NCBI GenBank assembly: GCA_903898715.1
Contig: CAIUGL010000121.1
Location: 27,984 to 91,983 of the forward strand
Length of the DNA stretch: 64,000 nucleotides
Origin: an uncultured Cytophagaceae bacterium
GTDB lineage: Bacteria; Bacteroidota; Bacteroidia; Cytophagales; Spirosomataceae
Direction: 5' to 3'
Each line of letters starts with the position of its first letter. Within the stretch, counting starts at the first letter, position 1. The position numbers were made by a program, and so were the translations under genes. Shown here one piece after another: positions 16,910 through 27,055 of the stretch. A model generated the notes under the pieces. The model was given only the letters and a program-made list of their open reading frames with translations, made no database searches and was not told where the DNA came from.

Positions 16910-19900
16910 ATGCAGTTTTCGCATTTACATAATCACTCTCAATTTTCTTTGCTCGATGGCGCATCAAAGATTTCTTCGATGTTTAAAAAAGCAAAGGAGG
17001 ACAATATGCCAGCTGTTGCGATTACAGACCATGGAAATATGTTTGGGGTGTTTCAGTTTGTGGCGGAAGCTGGGAAACAAGGTGTTAAGCCAATTGTGGG
17101 TTGCGAATTTTATCTGGTAAAAGATCGTCATAAACAGGCATTTACGAAGATTGACAAGGATAAGCGCTACCATCAATTATTTCTAGCTAAGAATCCAGAA
17201 GGATATCAAAACCTAGTCAAATTATGTTCGCTTGGATTTATGGAAGGTATGTATTCCAAGTATCCTCGCATTGATAAGGAGCTCGTTTTAAAATATCATA
17301 AGGGTTTAATTGCGACAACTTGTTGTTTGGGGGCGTCTGTTCCGCAAGCGATTTTACGTGATGGCGAAGAAGCAGCTGAAAAGGAATTTAAGTGGTGGCT
17401 GGACCTATTTGGTGAAGATTATTATATCGAAGTTCAAAATCACTATATACCTGAACAACAGACAGTTAACGAGGTTTTGTTAAAGTTTGCTAAGAAGTAT
17501 AATGTCAAAGTTATTGCTTCAAACGATTCTCATTATTTGGATCAAAAAGATTCCAATGCCCATGATATTCTTTTGTGTATCAATACGGGAGAAAAGCAAG
17601 CCACACCAACTTACAAAGACATTGAAGGTGATTTTGACATGAAGGGAAAGCGTTTCGCTTTTTACAATGATCAATTTTATTTCAAGACTACGGAAGAAAT
17701 GACCCAGTTGTGGTCGCATGTCCCTGAGGCCATTGATAACACCAATGAGATTGTTGGCAAAGTCGAAACGTTGAAGTTGACAAAGGATGTGATGTTGCCC
17801 AACTTCCAAATTCCGACTGAATTCCTTAATCAAGATGATTATTTAGAGCATCTAACCATGGAGGGTGCGAAAAAGAGGTATGTCGACATAGACCAAGTCG
17901 TTGAGGAGCGCATTCGGTTCGAGTTATATACAATTAAGACCATGGGTTTTGCCGGTTATTTCTTGATTGTTGCCGATTTTATTCAAGCTGGGCGTGATTT
18001 AGGGGTTTATGTGGGTCCCGGTCGTGGTTCGGCTGCAGGGTCAGTTGTAGCCTATTGTTTGGGAATTACCAATATTGATCCGATTAAATACAATTTACTA
18101 TTTGAGCGTTTTTTAAATCCGGATCGTAAGTCATTACCCGATATTGATACGGACTTTGATGATGAAGGCCGCCAAAAAGTAATTGATTATGTTGTAGATA
18201 AATACGGCAAAAATCAAGTGGCGCACATTGCGACCTATGGTACGATGGCAGCCAAGATGTCGATAAAAGATGTAGCTAGGGTGTTGGATCTACCACTTTC
18301 TGAGTCAAATGCGTTAGCTAAATTAGTCCCAGAAAAGCCCAAAATTACCTTAGAACGTATATTCAATGCGCCATTAAATGGGGATAAGAGTTTGGCTGAT
18401 AAAGAGGGCTTGAATTCCGATGAGATTGAACAGGTTAAACAATTACGACAAATTAAAGAGGCAGGTGGATTACCTGCCGAAGTAATTGAAAATGCATTGG
18501 TATTGGAGGGTTCCGTTCGTGGAACGGGTATACATGCGGCTGGAATTATCATTGCTCCTTCTGATTTGACAGATATTTTGCCTGTAGCATCATCTAAAGA
18601 TGTCAGTTTATTGATTACGCAATATGATGGTTCAGTCATTGAAAATGCAGGCGTAATTAAAATGGACTTTTTGGGGTTAAAAACCCTATCCATTTTGAAA
18701 GAGGCAGTTCGATTGATTAAGCAGAATCATGGGGAAACGATTGTTTTGGATGATTTGCCTTTAGATGACCGATTGACTTATGAATTGTACCAACGAGCGG
18801 AAACAAATGGAACTTTCCAATTTGAATCGCCTGGTATGCAGAAACACTTAAGGGATTTAAAGCCCGATCAGTTTTCTGATTTAATTGCGATGAATGCCTT
18901 GTTCCGTCCAGGACCTATGGTTTATATTCCAAATTACATTGCGCGTAAACATGGCCGTGAAAAGATTGAATACGATGTTCCTGAAATGGAAGAGTATTTA
19001 AAGGACACGTATGGAATTACGGTTTATCAGGAGCAAGTAATGTTATTGTCGCAGAAATTGGCCAATTTCTCCAAAGGCGATGCCGATGTGCTTCGTAAAG
19101 CCATGGGGAAAAAGGACAAGGCGACGATTGACAAAATGAAGGGTAAATTCATGGAAGGTGGTCAATCGAATAATCATCCTTCAGATAAGTTGGAAAAGAT
19201 TTGGACCGATTGGGAAGCATTTGCTCAATATGCCTTTAATAAATCCCATTCAACATGTTACGGTTTAGTAGCCTATCAAACGGGTTACCTAAAAGCTAAT
19301 TATCCGTCTGAATATATGTCGGCGGTTCTTTCGAATTCTTTAGGGAATATTGAAAAGATTACGTTTTTCATGGATGAGTGCAAGCGCATGGGCTTGACTT
19401 TGCTTGTTCCTGATGTGAATGAGTCATCGCGCTCATTTGCGGTAAATAAAAAAGGTCAAATACGTTTTGGTCTAGGCGCGATTAAGGGCGTTGGTGAGGC
19501 TGCGGTCGATGCGATTGTTGAAGAGCGCAATCTACGAGGCGAGTATAAAGATATTTTTGATTTTGTATCGCGGATTAATGTGCGTCAGGTTAATAAAAAG
19601 AGTTTAGAATCATTGGCGCTTGCAGGAGCCTTTGATTGTTTCCCCGAGGTGCAGCGCGCGCATTACTTTGCCTTAGATAACGAGAATACAACCTTTATTG
19701 AAAAGATTGTTCGTTATGCTTCTCGTATGGCTGAGTTAAAAGCGGAAGCTACGCAGTCGCTATTTGGTGAACTGGGAGCAGGAACTGGTAATGACATTGT
19801 TAAACCTAAAATTCCTGTATCTGAGCCTTGGTCTGTGATGGAGCAACTTCGAAATGAAAAAGAGGTTGTAGGTGTTTATATTTCCGGACACCCGTTGGAC

Positions 19901-20473
19901 GAGTATCGTGTGGAGATTCAAAATTTCACGAATTCGAATACGACTTTATTGGATTCTCGTCCGAATGCGGTACAATCCATCGCTGGAATTGTATCTAAAG
20001 TTAATACACGAACGTCTGCGAATGGAAACCAATTCATGATTTTTACCTTGGAAGATTATTCAGGTAATTATGAATTTGCGTTGTTTGGCAAAGATTACAT
20101 TGAATTTGAGCGATTTATAGGTCAGGACCGGATGTTGTACATTCAAGGGTCGTACCAACAAAAAAATCGCTACATGGAGCAAATGGTATTTAAGATTCAA
20201 TCCATCGAATTGCTTTCTGAGATTCTAGAAGAAAGAACGAAGGAATTGAAGCTTATATTAGATTTACGCTATTTAAATCCTGCCTTAATGGATAATTTGC
20301 ATGATGTACTCGAACGCAATAAAGGCACGAAAAAGTTAGTGGTGGAGGTTTTTGATGAAACAGAGAAATTACAGATGGATTTCCTGTCTCGTAAGATGCA
20401 AATTCGGATCGGTAAGCCTTTGATTGCTGAATTGACTGACTTAGAAAATGTTACCTTCAAATTAATTTCATAA
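16910..20473 (+). CDS. dnaE: DNA polymerase III alpha subunit
   Basis: 1187 residues, normal for DnaE. The N-terminal PHP domain (about 1-280) begins with SHLHNHSQFSLLDG and has AITDHGNMFG. The polymerase core shows GPGRGSAAGSVVAYCLG and the catalytic aspartates in PDIDTDFDD. Next come the tandem helix-hairpin-helix and finger region with LFRPGPM and FNKSHSTCYGLVAYQT, then a C-terminal OB fold at about 1020-1110 (QSIAGIVSKVNTR ... FTLEDYSG). It is the replicative polymerase. No intein or split (as in some cyanobacteria) is present. Transcribed with the DUF2461 gene. Confidence 0.97.
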   Translation: MQFSHLHNHSQFSLLDGASKISSMFKKAKEDNMPAVAITDHGNMFGVFQFVAEAGKQGVKPIVGCEFYLVKDRHKQAFTKIDKDKRYHQLFLAKNPEGYQNLVKLCSLGFMEGMYSKYPRIDKELVLKYHKGLIATTCCLGASVPQAILRDGEEAAEKEFKWWLDLFGEDYYIEVQNHYIPEQQTVNEVLLKFAKKYNVKVIASNDSHYLDQKDSNAHDILLCINTGEKQATPTYKDIEGDFDMKGKRFAFYNDQFYFKTTEEMTQLWSHVPEAIDNTNEIVGKVETLKLTKDVMLPNFQIPTEFLNQDDYLEHLTMEGAKKRYVDIDQVVEERIRFELYTIKTMGFAGYFLIVADFIQAGRDLGVYVGPGRGSAAGSVVAYCLGITNIDPIKYNLLFERFLNPDRKSLPDIDTDFDDEGRQKVIDYVVDKYGKNQVAHIATYGTMAAKMSIKDVARVLDLPLSESNALAKLVPEKPKITLERIFNAPLNGDKSLADKEGLNSDEIEQVKQLRQIKEAGGLPAEVIENALVLEGSVRGTGIHAAGIIIAPSDLTDILPVASSKDVSLLITQYDGSVIENAGVIKMDFLGLKTLSILKEAVRLIKQNHGETIVLDDLPLDDRLTYELYQRAETNGTFQFESPGMQKHLRDLKPDQFSDLIAMNALFRPGPMVYIPNYIARKHGREKIEYDVPEMEEYLKDTYGITVYQEQVMLLSQKLANFSKGDADVLRKAMGKKDKATIDKMKGKFMEGGQSNNHPSDKLEKIWTDWEAFAQYAFNKSHSTCYGLVAYQTGYLKANYPSEYMSAVLSNSLGNIEKITFFMDECKRMGLTLLVPDVNESSRSFAVNKKGQIRFGLGAIKGVGEAAVDAIVEERNLRGEYKDIFDFVSRINVRQVNKKSLESLALAGAFDCFPEVQRAHYFALDNENTTFIEKIVRYASRMAELKAEATQSLFGELGAGTGNDIVKPKIPVSEPWSVMEQLRNEKEVVGVYISGHPLDEYRVEIQNFTNSNTTLLDSRPNAVQSIAGIVSKVNTRTSANGNQFMIFTLEDYSGNYEFALFGKDYIEFERFIGQDRMLYIQGSYQQKNRYMEQMVFKIQSIELLSEILEERTKELKLILDLRYLNPALMDNLHDVLERNKGTKKLVVEVFDETEKLQMDFLSRKMQIRIGKPLIAELTDLENVTFKLIS

Positions 20474-20512
20474 ATTATTGAAAGGGAACTTAATCTTATA
20501 CATGAAATGTTT

Positions 20513-20520
20513 TAATTTTG
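20513..20520 (+). promoter_or_regulatory. Candidate -7 element for trxA
   Basis: TAATTTTG, full consensus match, 21 bases before the trxA ATG in the 68-base gap after dnaE. No -33 TTG at the right distance. Confidence 0.4.
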
Positions 20521-20541
20521 AATTTTAAAATAATCTAGCAA

Positions 20542-20865
20542 ATGGGAAAATATGTAGAGGCAACAGATGCCAACTTTAAAGAATTGATTGGAACATCAAC
20601 ACCCGTATTAGTTGATTTTTGGGCTGAGTGGTGTGGACCATGTAAAATGATTGGACCTGTTGTTGAAGAATTAGCAGGAGAAGTGGAGGGTCAAGCGATT
20701 GTAGCTAAAATGAATGTTGACGCTAATTCAGCCGTACCAGCTTCATTAGGCATACGTTCGATTCCTACGTTAATGGTATTCAAAAATGGTGAAATGGTTG
20801 AGCGTTTAGTAGGTGGAAATATTCCAAAGTCTGTTTTGTCAGAAACTTTATTAAAGCACGCTTAA
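20542..20865 (+). CDS. trxA: Thioredoxin
   Basis: 107 residues, single thioredoxin domain with the redox-active C31-G-P-C34 in FWAEWCGPCKM and the cis-Pro loop SIPTLMVFKNGE. No signal peptide, so it is the cytoplasmic general disulfide reductase, reduced by thioredoxin reductase. The stop codon is immediately followed (no spacer) by the stop of the convergent aminotransferase gene. A hairpin with a T run 23 bases further on, inside that gene, looks like the trxA terminator. Confidence 0.96.
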   Translation: MGKYVEATDANFKELIGTSTPVLVDFWAEWCGPCKMIGPVVEELAGEVEGQAIVAKMNVDANSAVPASLGIRSIPTLMVFKNGEMVERLVGGNIPKSVLSETLLKHA

Positions 20866-22065
20866 TTAGCTTTTATAGACCTTGTCCATGGCTTGTAACA
20901 ATATGTTGCAAGCCATTTTTATTTCATCTTCTGTGATAACCAGAGGTGGAGCAATTCGAAGGGCATTATCACAGAATAGGAACCAATCTGTGATGAGGCC
21001 ATTTTCAATGCAGGTATCAATTACCGCCTTAACGGTCTTAAAGTCCTTCATTTCGACGGCGATCATGAGTCCCACTCCCCTTACCTCATGGATAATCGGA
21101 TGAATTAACAATTCCTTGAATAAGTCGGATTTAGTAGGAACACTGGCCAATAAATTCGCTTCTTTAATATATGTAATGGTGGCTAATGAAGCTGCACAGG
21201 AAACGGGGTGACCTCCAAACGTGGTTATATGTCCTAATACAGGATTAAATGAAAACGTGCGCATCAGGTTTTCATTGGCTATAAATGCGCCGATTGGCAT
21301 TCCTCCGCCCATTCCTTTTGCTGTTAAAAGAATATCAGGTTGAATGTCCATGGCCTGATATGCCCAAAAAGTGCCCGTCCGCCCAAAACCCGTTTGTATT
21401 TCATCGATGATTAGCAAGCAACCTGTTTGGGTGCACTTTGCACGTAACGCTTTAAAATAAGATTTTGTGGCTTGCTTCACTCCTGCTTCACCGGCTACGA
21501 TTTCAATAACGATGGCTGCGGTTTTTGTCGTAATATGAACTAAGTCATCCATATTTCCATGTCTGATATGTTTGATATCAGGCAAGAGTGGTCTAAAGCT
21601 ATTTTTAAAATTTTCGTCACCGGCTAAGGATAATGCACCTTGTGTGGCACCGTGGTAAGCATTTAAGCAAGATATAAATTCGGTTCTTCGGGTATATCGC
21701 TTGGCTAATTTCATTGCACCTTCAAGTGCTTCCGTCCCGGAATTCGTAAAATATACTTGATTTAGGTGTTGAGTTTCTGTTGAATGAACGAGGGCCTCGG
21801 CTAACAACACTTGAGGGCTTTGAATATACTCCCCATACACCATCAGGTGCATGTATTTATCTACTTGATCTTTGATGGCTTGTACAACAGTTGGATTACG
21901 ATGTCCAACATTGGAAACAGCTATTCCTGAAATTAAATCAATGTATTTTTTGCCGAAACAATCTGTTAAATAGATATGTTCCGCGGATACAATTTCTAGC
22001 GCCAGTGGTGCATCCGAGGTTGGCGCTACGTATTTTTGAAAAAGTTGTCGGTGAGTAAGTCCCAT
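20866..22065 (-). CDS. Class III (ornithine/acetylornithine-type) aminotransferase
   Basis: 399 residues from ATG at 22065; a longer reading from 22092 adds 9 unlikely residues. PLP fold-type I class III motifs: LISGIAVSNVGHRNP, YFTNSGTEALEGAMKLAKRYT, AYHGATQGALSLAG, LLIIDEIQTGFGRTG, and the Schiff-base Lys in LLTAKGMGGGMPIGAF. The family includes acetylornithine and ornithine aminotransferases; with no arginine genes nearby, I cannot choose. It transfers an amino group to 2-oxoglutarate or pyruvate. A TAAATTTG element ends 6 bases before the ATG, so the mRNA may be leaderless. Confidence 0.88.
   Translation of the reverse strand: MGLTHRQLFQKYVAPTSDAPLALEIVSAEHIYLTDCFGKKYIDLISGIAVSNVGHRNPTVVQAIKDQVDKYMHLMVYGEYIQSPQVLLAEALVHSTETQHLNQVYFTNSGTEALEGAMKLAKRYTRRTEFISCLNAYHGATQGALSLAGDENFKNSFRPLLPDIKHIRHGNMDDLVHITTKTAAIVIEIVAGEAGVKQATKSYFKALRAKCTQTGCLLIIDEIQTGFGRTGTFWAYQAMDIQPDILLTAKGMGGGMPIGAFIANENLMRTFSFNPVLGHITTFGGHPVSCAASLATITYIKEANLLASVPTKSDLFKELLIHPIIHEVRGVGLMIAVEMKDFKTVKAVIDTCIENGLITDWFLFCDNALRIAPPLVITEDEIKMACNILLQAMDKVYKS
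20888..20924 (+). terminator. Probable trxA terminator embedded in the convergent aminotransferase gene
   Basis: ATGGCTTGTAACA, loop ATA, TGTTGCAAGCCAT, then TTTTATTT. The stem has 13 pairs including one G-U. It starts 23 bases after the trxA stop and lies wholly within the 3' coding part of the minus-strand aminotransferase. Confidence 0.7.
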
Positions 22066-22070
22066 TCTTC

Positions 22071-22078
22071 CAAATTTA
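22071..22078 (-). promoter_or_regulatory. Candidate -7 element for the class III aminotransferase
   Basis: The reverse strand reads TAAATTTG, ending 6 bases from the ATG at 22065. If used, transcription would begin at about the start codon itself. Confidence 0.35.
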
Positions 22079-22143
22079 CAGCCTTTTATCAAATTATCAG
22101 TTTCTGGTATGGTGTTTTGCCTGATTTTCCTTTGTATTGCATC

Positions 22144-24690
22144 ATGAAAAAACCGCTAATTACATTATTGCTTATTTTGTTTACATCTTCTTGGGTTCTA
22201 AGTCAAACATTATCAGGTGTAGTTAAGAACAAAAATGGAGAAATTTTACCTTTTGCTACGATTTGGGTTACCAACTTGAATAAAGGGACATTAGCGAATG
22301 AAGATGCTAAATATGCTATCCAATTACCCAAAGGTGAGCATGAAGTAGTTTTCAGGTTTCTAGGTCACACACCGAAACCACATAAAGTCACGATTTCAGG
22401 AAACGTGTCGCTTGATGTTGTCCTAACTGAGGAAGCAGTTACACTTCAAGATGTCAATGTAGGTGGTTTGAAGGAGGATCCAGCGATTGGAATAATGCGC
22501 AGGATGATATCCATGGCCCCATTTCATTTAAAGGAAATTGATCGGTATTCGGCTAAAGGATATGTTAAAGGAGCGGGCAAAATCACTTCCATATCTAAAG
22601 TGATGAATGCGCTCGTGGGTAAACAGTTGGAAAAGGAGGCTGGAATTAAAGTGGGATCGACCTATGTTTTAGAGGGAATCAATCAAATTACCTATACGCG
22701 GCCCAATAAGTTAGATGAAAAAGTACTTTCAAATCGAAATAATCTACCCGCTGTAATAAAGAATTCGGGAGCTCCCAATTTACGAATTACGCAAACGAAT
22801 TTTTATTTGCCGAAGGTTTGGGGCTCATTGATCTCCCCGATTTCACCATCTGCGTTTTCTTTTTACAATTTCGCCTATTTGGGTAGTTTTCAGTTAAATG
22901 GACAAACGGTTTCGAAGGTTCAAGTGAAACCTAAGTCAAGATCGAATGATTTGTTTGAAGGTACACTTTCAATTGTAGAAGATACGTGGAGTATCTATTC
23001 CTTCAGTTTAGCATTTCGAAATTCACAGGGTTATTACACGTTTCAACAACAAAATGCCTTGTTTCAAGGAGTTTGGATGCCTGTTAATTATGACGTGAAT
23101 ATAAATTTTGATGCGATGGGATTCGGGGCGAATTTCCGGTATATCACGCAGGTTAAAGAGTATTCTATTAAAGTTAATCCTGCTTTTGTTGTCAAGCCAA
23201 CGATTATTGAGGAACGCTTGCATAAGGACTGGGCAAAAGAAATAAATAAAGAAAAAATATCAGCTCCTAAATTGGCTTTAGGAAAAGAGCTGACACGTAA
23301 AAAGCTAAAGAAAGTACTGAAAGAAATAGATAAGGAAGAGAAGAAAGAAGTAAAAAGTGAAGAGTTTAGTTCTGATTATACCATCACAGTTGATTCGTCG
23401 GCCTCTATAAAAAAAGAGGAATATTGGGAAGCAGAACGTCAGGTTCCTTTAACAGAAGCTGAGGTAAAAGGATACAAAGAAGCCGATAGTTTATCCGTAC
23501 AAGACGAGAAAAAACGTTTAAAGGATTCGGTTAACTCATTGCCTCGTTTTCGATTTGGGGATATTGTGAATGCTAGAACCTACACGTATGGTCAGAAAGG
23601 ATTAGGAGCTCGTTTGACATTGAGTGGGATTCAGTCTGGATTTAATGCGGTTGATGGATACCATCTAGGTCGTGGGTTAGATTATCGGTTTACCAATAAA
23701 TTATCTGATTACTGGGAAACTGGATTTGATATTCGTTATGCTTTTTCTAGAAAAGCGTTGAATGGATCTGTACGTTTCGTACGTAATTGGGATGAGAATC
23801 GACAACGGTTTAGTCTTTCTGGTGGTTCCACCATGGAGCAAATCAATGCGACAGAGCCTATTTCCGCCAATATTAATCGATACTATGCCTTATTCTTATC
23901 ACAGAATTTTTTGAGGCTATATCAGAAGGACTTTATTAAAGGCTCTTATGCATTACAATTGAATGCTAAATGGAGAGTAAGTACGGATTTGGAATTAAGG
24001 TCTCGAACTAGTTTAGTAAATGCGGAGGAGCATGGTTTATTCTTTAAGGAACGCCGTTTTGCATCCAATGGATTACCTTTTGTGACAAGTAAGCAGGCTT
24101 ATGCGTACGTATTTGTACGTTATCAACCATTTGCTACGTGGAGACGTTATAATGGTTCTCGGAGATTATCGAACGAAGTAGGACCTACCATTTCAGGTGG
24201 TTACGAACAGGCTTTAGGGGATAATCCATTTTCAAAAGTATCTTTTCAAGTTTCTCAGTCGATATCTTTAGCTAATTGGGGAGAATTTAACTACCGTCTT
24301 ACAGCTGCTCACTTTATTCAGAAACCTTCTTTGATTTTAGATTACCAACATTTTAAAGGAAATGAGATTAATATTTCCAATGGTGAGAATAGCTTTTTAG
24401 CCCTGCCCTATTATGCGCTTTCAAATCCTGGAGGTCATTTTAAGGCCTTTTTATCATGGGAGCCTAGAAAATTTATCTTTACTCAAAATGCCTTTCTCTC
24501 ACTATATGGCCTGAAAGAAAAAGTAGGTTACTCTTATCTTCAGACTTCTATGAATGCTCAAACCATTCATTACCAAGAGCTTACTTATGGTCTTTCTGGT
24601 ATTGGAAGAATTTTTGGTATTGATTTGGTCTACCCGATGGGGAATGTCGTCCCTGAAAAATGGAAAGTTCTAGTCAGATTGCCATTCTAA
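22144..24690 (+). CDS. DUF5686 outer-membrane protein with N-terminal carboxypeptidase-like regulatory domain
   Basis: 848 residues from the ATG at 22144, which gives a signal peptide ending WVLSQ; an upstream ATG at 22036 is out of place. Residues 22-105 form a CarboxypepD_reg-like beta-sandwich (LSGVVKNKNGEILPFATIWV), as in TonB-dependent receptors. The rest matches DUF5686, a Bacteroidota family with many aromatic beta strands at the C-terminal end (VLVRLPF) suggesting an outer-membrane barrel. A Lys/Glu-rich linker spans about 385-470. The function of this family is not known. Divergent from the aminotransferase, with a 78-base spacer. Confidence 0.83.
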   Translation: MKKPLITLLLILFTSSWVLSQTLSGVVKNKNGEILPFATIWVTNLNKGTLANEDAKYAIQLPKGEHEVVFRFLGHTPKPHKVTISGNVSLDVVLTEEAVTLQDVNVGGLKEDPAIGIMRRMISMAPFHLKEIDRYSAKGYVKGAGKITSISKVMNALVGKQLEKEAGIKVGSTYVLEGINQITYTRPNKLDEKVLSNRNNLPAVIKNSGAPNLRITQTNFYLPKVWGSLISPISPSAFSFYNFAYLGSFQLNGQTVSKVQVKPKSRSNDLFEGTLSIVEDTWSIYSFSLAFRNSQGYYTFQQQNALFQGVWMPVNYDVNINFDAMGFGANFRYITQVKEYSIKVNPAFVVKPTIIEERLHKDWAKEINKEKISAPKLALGKELTRKKLKKVLKEIDKEEKKEVKSEEFSSDYTITVDSSASIKKEEYWEAERQVPLTEAEVKGYKEADSLSVQDEKKRLKDSVNSLPRFRFGDIVNARTYTYGQKGLGARLTLSGIQSGFNAVDGYHLGRGLDYRFTNKLSDYWETGFDIRYAFSRKALNGSVRFVRNWDENRQRFSLSGGSTMEQINATEPISANINRYYALFLSQNFLRLYQKDFIKGSYALQLNAKWRVSTDLELRSRTSLVNAEEHGLFFKERRFASNGLPFVTSKQAYAYVFVRYQPFATWRRYNGSRRLSNEVGPTISGGYEQALGDNPFSKVSFQVSQSISLANWGEFNYRLTAAHFIQKPSLILDYQHFKGNEINISNGENSFLALPYYALSNPGGHFKAFLSWEPRKFIFTQNAFLSLYGLKEKVGYSYLQTSMNAQTIHYQELTYGLSGIGRIFGIDLVYPMGNVVPEKWKVLVRLPF

Positions 24691-24756
24691 TTGTTTATTT
24701 GCACCTTTTTACCTAAATTGTGCTAAATTTTTTTGATATAATCTAAATTAAACTTT

Positions 24757-26937
24757 ATGAATCAAATTGTTTACTTAGTTCCTGCTTTTGGTTTGGTGGG
24801 ATTGCTTTACACAGCATGGAAATTTAGTTGGGTGTCCAAGCAAGATGCCGGGAATGAAAAAATGCAGGAGTTATCCGGTTACATAGCGGATGGAGCCATT
24901 GCATTTTTAAAGGCAGAATGGAAAATATTAACTTATTTTGCTATTCCTACAGCCTTATTACTCGCGTGGTTAGGTTCTCAAGAAGGTACTCCAGAAAATC
25001 CAATTCACTCTTCACCTTTAATCGCCGTTGCATTTTTAATTGGTGCAATTTTCTCTGCAACTGCAGGATACATCGGTATGATTGTTGCCACAAAGGCAAA
25101 TGTTAGAACGGCAGAAGCTGCACGTACGTCATTAGCCAAAGCATTAAATGTTTCTTTTACCGGTGGTTCTGTCATGGGTATGGGTGTGGCTGGTTTAGCT
25201 ATTTTAGGTTTAGGTGGTTTATTCATCGCTTTCTATCAAATTTTCGCACAAGGTCAAGCATTGACATCTGTGGAAATGAAAACGGCAATCGAAGTATTAG
25301 CTGGTTTCTCATTAGGTGCTGAGTCAATTGCCTTGTTTGCACGTGTGGGTGGTGGTATTTATACGAAAGCCGCTGATGTGGGTGCCGACTTAGTAGGTAA
25401 AGTAGAAGCAGGTATCCCTGAAGATGATGTGCGTAATCCTGCAACTATTGCTGATAACGTTGGCGATAACGTAGGTGATGTGGCTGGTATGGGTGCCGAT
25501 TTATTTGGTTCATATGTTGCGACAATTTTGGCTACGATGGTATTAGGACAAGAAATTGAGGTTTCTGACAACTATGGTGGCTTCTCTCCTGTTTTATTAC
25601 CTATGTTAATTGCGGGTGTGGGTTTACTAGCTTCTTTAGTATCTACCTTTTTTGTACGTATTTCTAAGGAAACGGATTCAGTTCAAAATGCTTTGAACGT
25701 AGGAAATTATGCTTCTATCGCTATTACGTTTGTTACTTCATACTTCTTGGTTACAAACATCTTACCTGAGAGCTTAACATTACGTGGAACTACATTCTCT
25801 TCGATGGATGTATTTTATGCAATTATCGTAGGCTTGATCGTAGGTACTTTGATGTCAATCATTACGGAGTACTACACAGCGATGGGTAAGCGTCCAGTTG
25901 ATTCAATTGTTCAGAAATCTGGAACAGGACATGCAACGAACATTATTGGTGGATTAGCTGTAGGTATGGAATCTACGGTATTACCTATTTTGGTTTTAGC
26001 AGCTGGTATTATTGCTTCTTATCACTTTGCTGGGATTTATGGTGTATCTATTGCTGCAGCAGGTATGATGGCAACAACGGCTATGCAATTAGCTATTGAC
26101 GCGTTTGGGCCAATTGCGGATAACGCAGGTGGTATTGCTGAGATGTCTCAATTACCTTCTGAAGTACGTGAGCGTACAGATAATTTAGATGCAGTTGGAA
26201 ATACAACAGCGGCTACTGGTAAAGGTTTTGCGATTGCATCGGCTGCCTTAACATCGTTAGCTCTTTTTGCTGCATTCGTAGGTATCTCAGGAATTACGCA
26301 GATTGACATTTATAAGGCTGATGTATTAGCTGGTTTATTTGTGGGTGGTATGATTCCATTTATTTTCTCTGCATTATGTATTTCTGCGGTTGGTAAAGCG
26401 GCGATGGAAATGGTGAATGAAGTACGTCGTCAGTTCCGCGAAATTCCAGGTATCATGGAATATAAAGCGAAACCTGAATATGAAAAATGTGTAGCTATTT
26501 CTACAGAAGCTTCCATTCGTCAGATGATTTTACCAGGAGCTATTGCATTAACAGTTCCAGTACTTGTTGGCTTCACCATGGGACCAGAAGTATTAGGCGG
26601 TTTATTAGCTGGTGTTACGGTATCAGGTGTATTGATGGGTATTTTCCAATCAAACGCAGGTGGTGCTTGGGATAACGCTAAGAAATCATTTGAGAAAGGC
26701 GTGTTAATTGATGGTCAAACATTTAAGAAAGGTTCTGAGCCGCACAAAGCAGCCGTTACGGGTGATACAGTAGGTGATCCATTCAAAGATACGTCAGGTC
26801 CATCGATGAACATCTTAATTAAATTGATGTCTATTGTTTCTTTAGTGATTGCCCCTTACATCCACGTAGGTAAGTCGGCAGGTCATGCATCACACTTGGA
26901 GAAAGCTCCAATTGTGAAGGTGATGGCTAAACGCTAA
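24757..26937 (+). CDS. hppA: Membrane-bound ion-pumping pyrophosphatase, K+-dependent type
   Basis: 726 residues and about 16 membrane helices. Substrate and Mg-binding motifs of the family are clear: [51 protein letters not shown] and [15 protein letters not shown]. It hydrolyses pyrophosphate and pumps Na+ or H+ across the inner membrane. The segment [10 protein letters not shown] carries Ala where K+-independent enzymes have Lys (NTTKA), so it belongs to the K+-dependent group, in which Na+ pumping is common. The ion pumped cannot be decided from this alone. Single transcription unit with its own terminator. Confidence 0.96.
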   Translation: MNQIVYLVPAFGLVGLLYTAWKFSWVSKQDAGNEKMQELSGYIADGAIAFLKAEWKILTYFAIPTALLLAWLGSQEGTPENPIHSSPLIAVAFLIGAIFSATAGYIGMIVATKANVRTAEAARTSLAKALNVSFTGGSVMGMGVAGLAILGLGGLFIAFYQIFAQGQALTSVEMKTAIEVLAGFSLGAESIALFARVGGGIYTKAADVGADLVGKVEAGIPEDDVRNPATIADNVGDNVGDVAGMGADLFGSYVATILATMVLGQEIEVSDNYGGFSPVLLPMLIAGVGLLASLVSTFFVRISKETDSVQNALNVGNYASIAITFVTSYFLVTNILPESLTLRGTTFSSMDVFYAIIVGLIVGTLMSIITEYYTAMGKRPVDSIVQKSGTGHATNIIGGLAVGMESTVLPILVLAAGIIASYHFAGIYGVSIAAAGMMATTAMQLAIDAFGPIADNAGGIAEMSQLPSEVRERTDNLDAVGNTTAATGKGFAIASAALTSLALFAAFVGISGITQIDIYKADVLAGLFVGGMIPFIFSALCISAVGKAAMEMVNEVRRQFREIPGIMEYKAKPEYEKCVAISTEASIRQMILPGAIALTVPVLVGFTMGPEVLGGLLAGVTVSGVLMGIFQSNAGGAWDNAKKSFEKGVLIDGQTFKKGSEPHKAAVTGDTVGDPFKDTSGPSMNILIKLMSIVSLVIAPYIHVGKSAGHASHLEKAPIVKVMAKR

Positions 26938-26957
26938 GAACTGAAATAATTCTATTT

Positions 26958-26985
26958 AAAGGCCTCAAGCAATTGAGGCCTTTTT
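26958..26985 (+). terminator. Intrinsic terminator of hppA
   Basis: AAAGGCCTCAA, loop GCAA, TTGAGGCCTTTTT, starting 21 bases after the hppA stop. Confidence 0.9.
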
Positions 26986-26998
26986 ATTTATTGCACAT

Positions 26999-27030
26999 AA
27001 AAAAGCCTGACAAATTTGTCAGGCTTTTTT
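26999..27030 (-). terminator. Intrinsic terminator of rplY
   Basis: A 32-base perfect palindrome (AAAAAAGCCTGACAAA and its complement) downstream of the rplY stop. It would work in both directions, and together with the hppA terminator forms back-to-back terminators between convergent genes. Confidence 0.85.
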
Positions 27031-27055
27031 GATCTATCGTTCTGTCCTAAATAGA

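Noticed and set aside
18235..18693. 152-codon minus-strand ORF inside dnaE
   Set aside because: It is a shadow of the conserved polymerase reading frame, without homology features or start signals.
22036..22143. Upstream ATG extending the DUF5686 protein by 36 residues
   Set aside because: It would overlap the start of the divergent aminotransferase and place the signal peptide 37 residues inside the protein.
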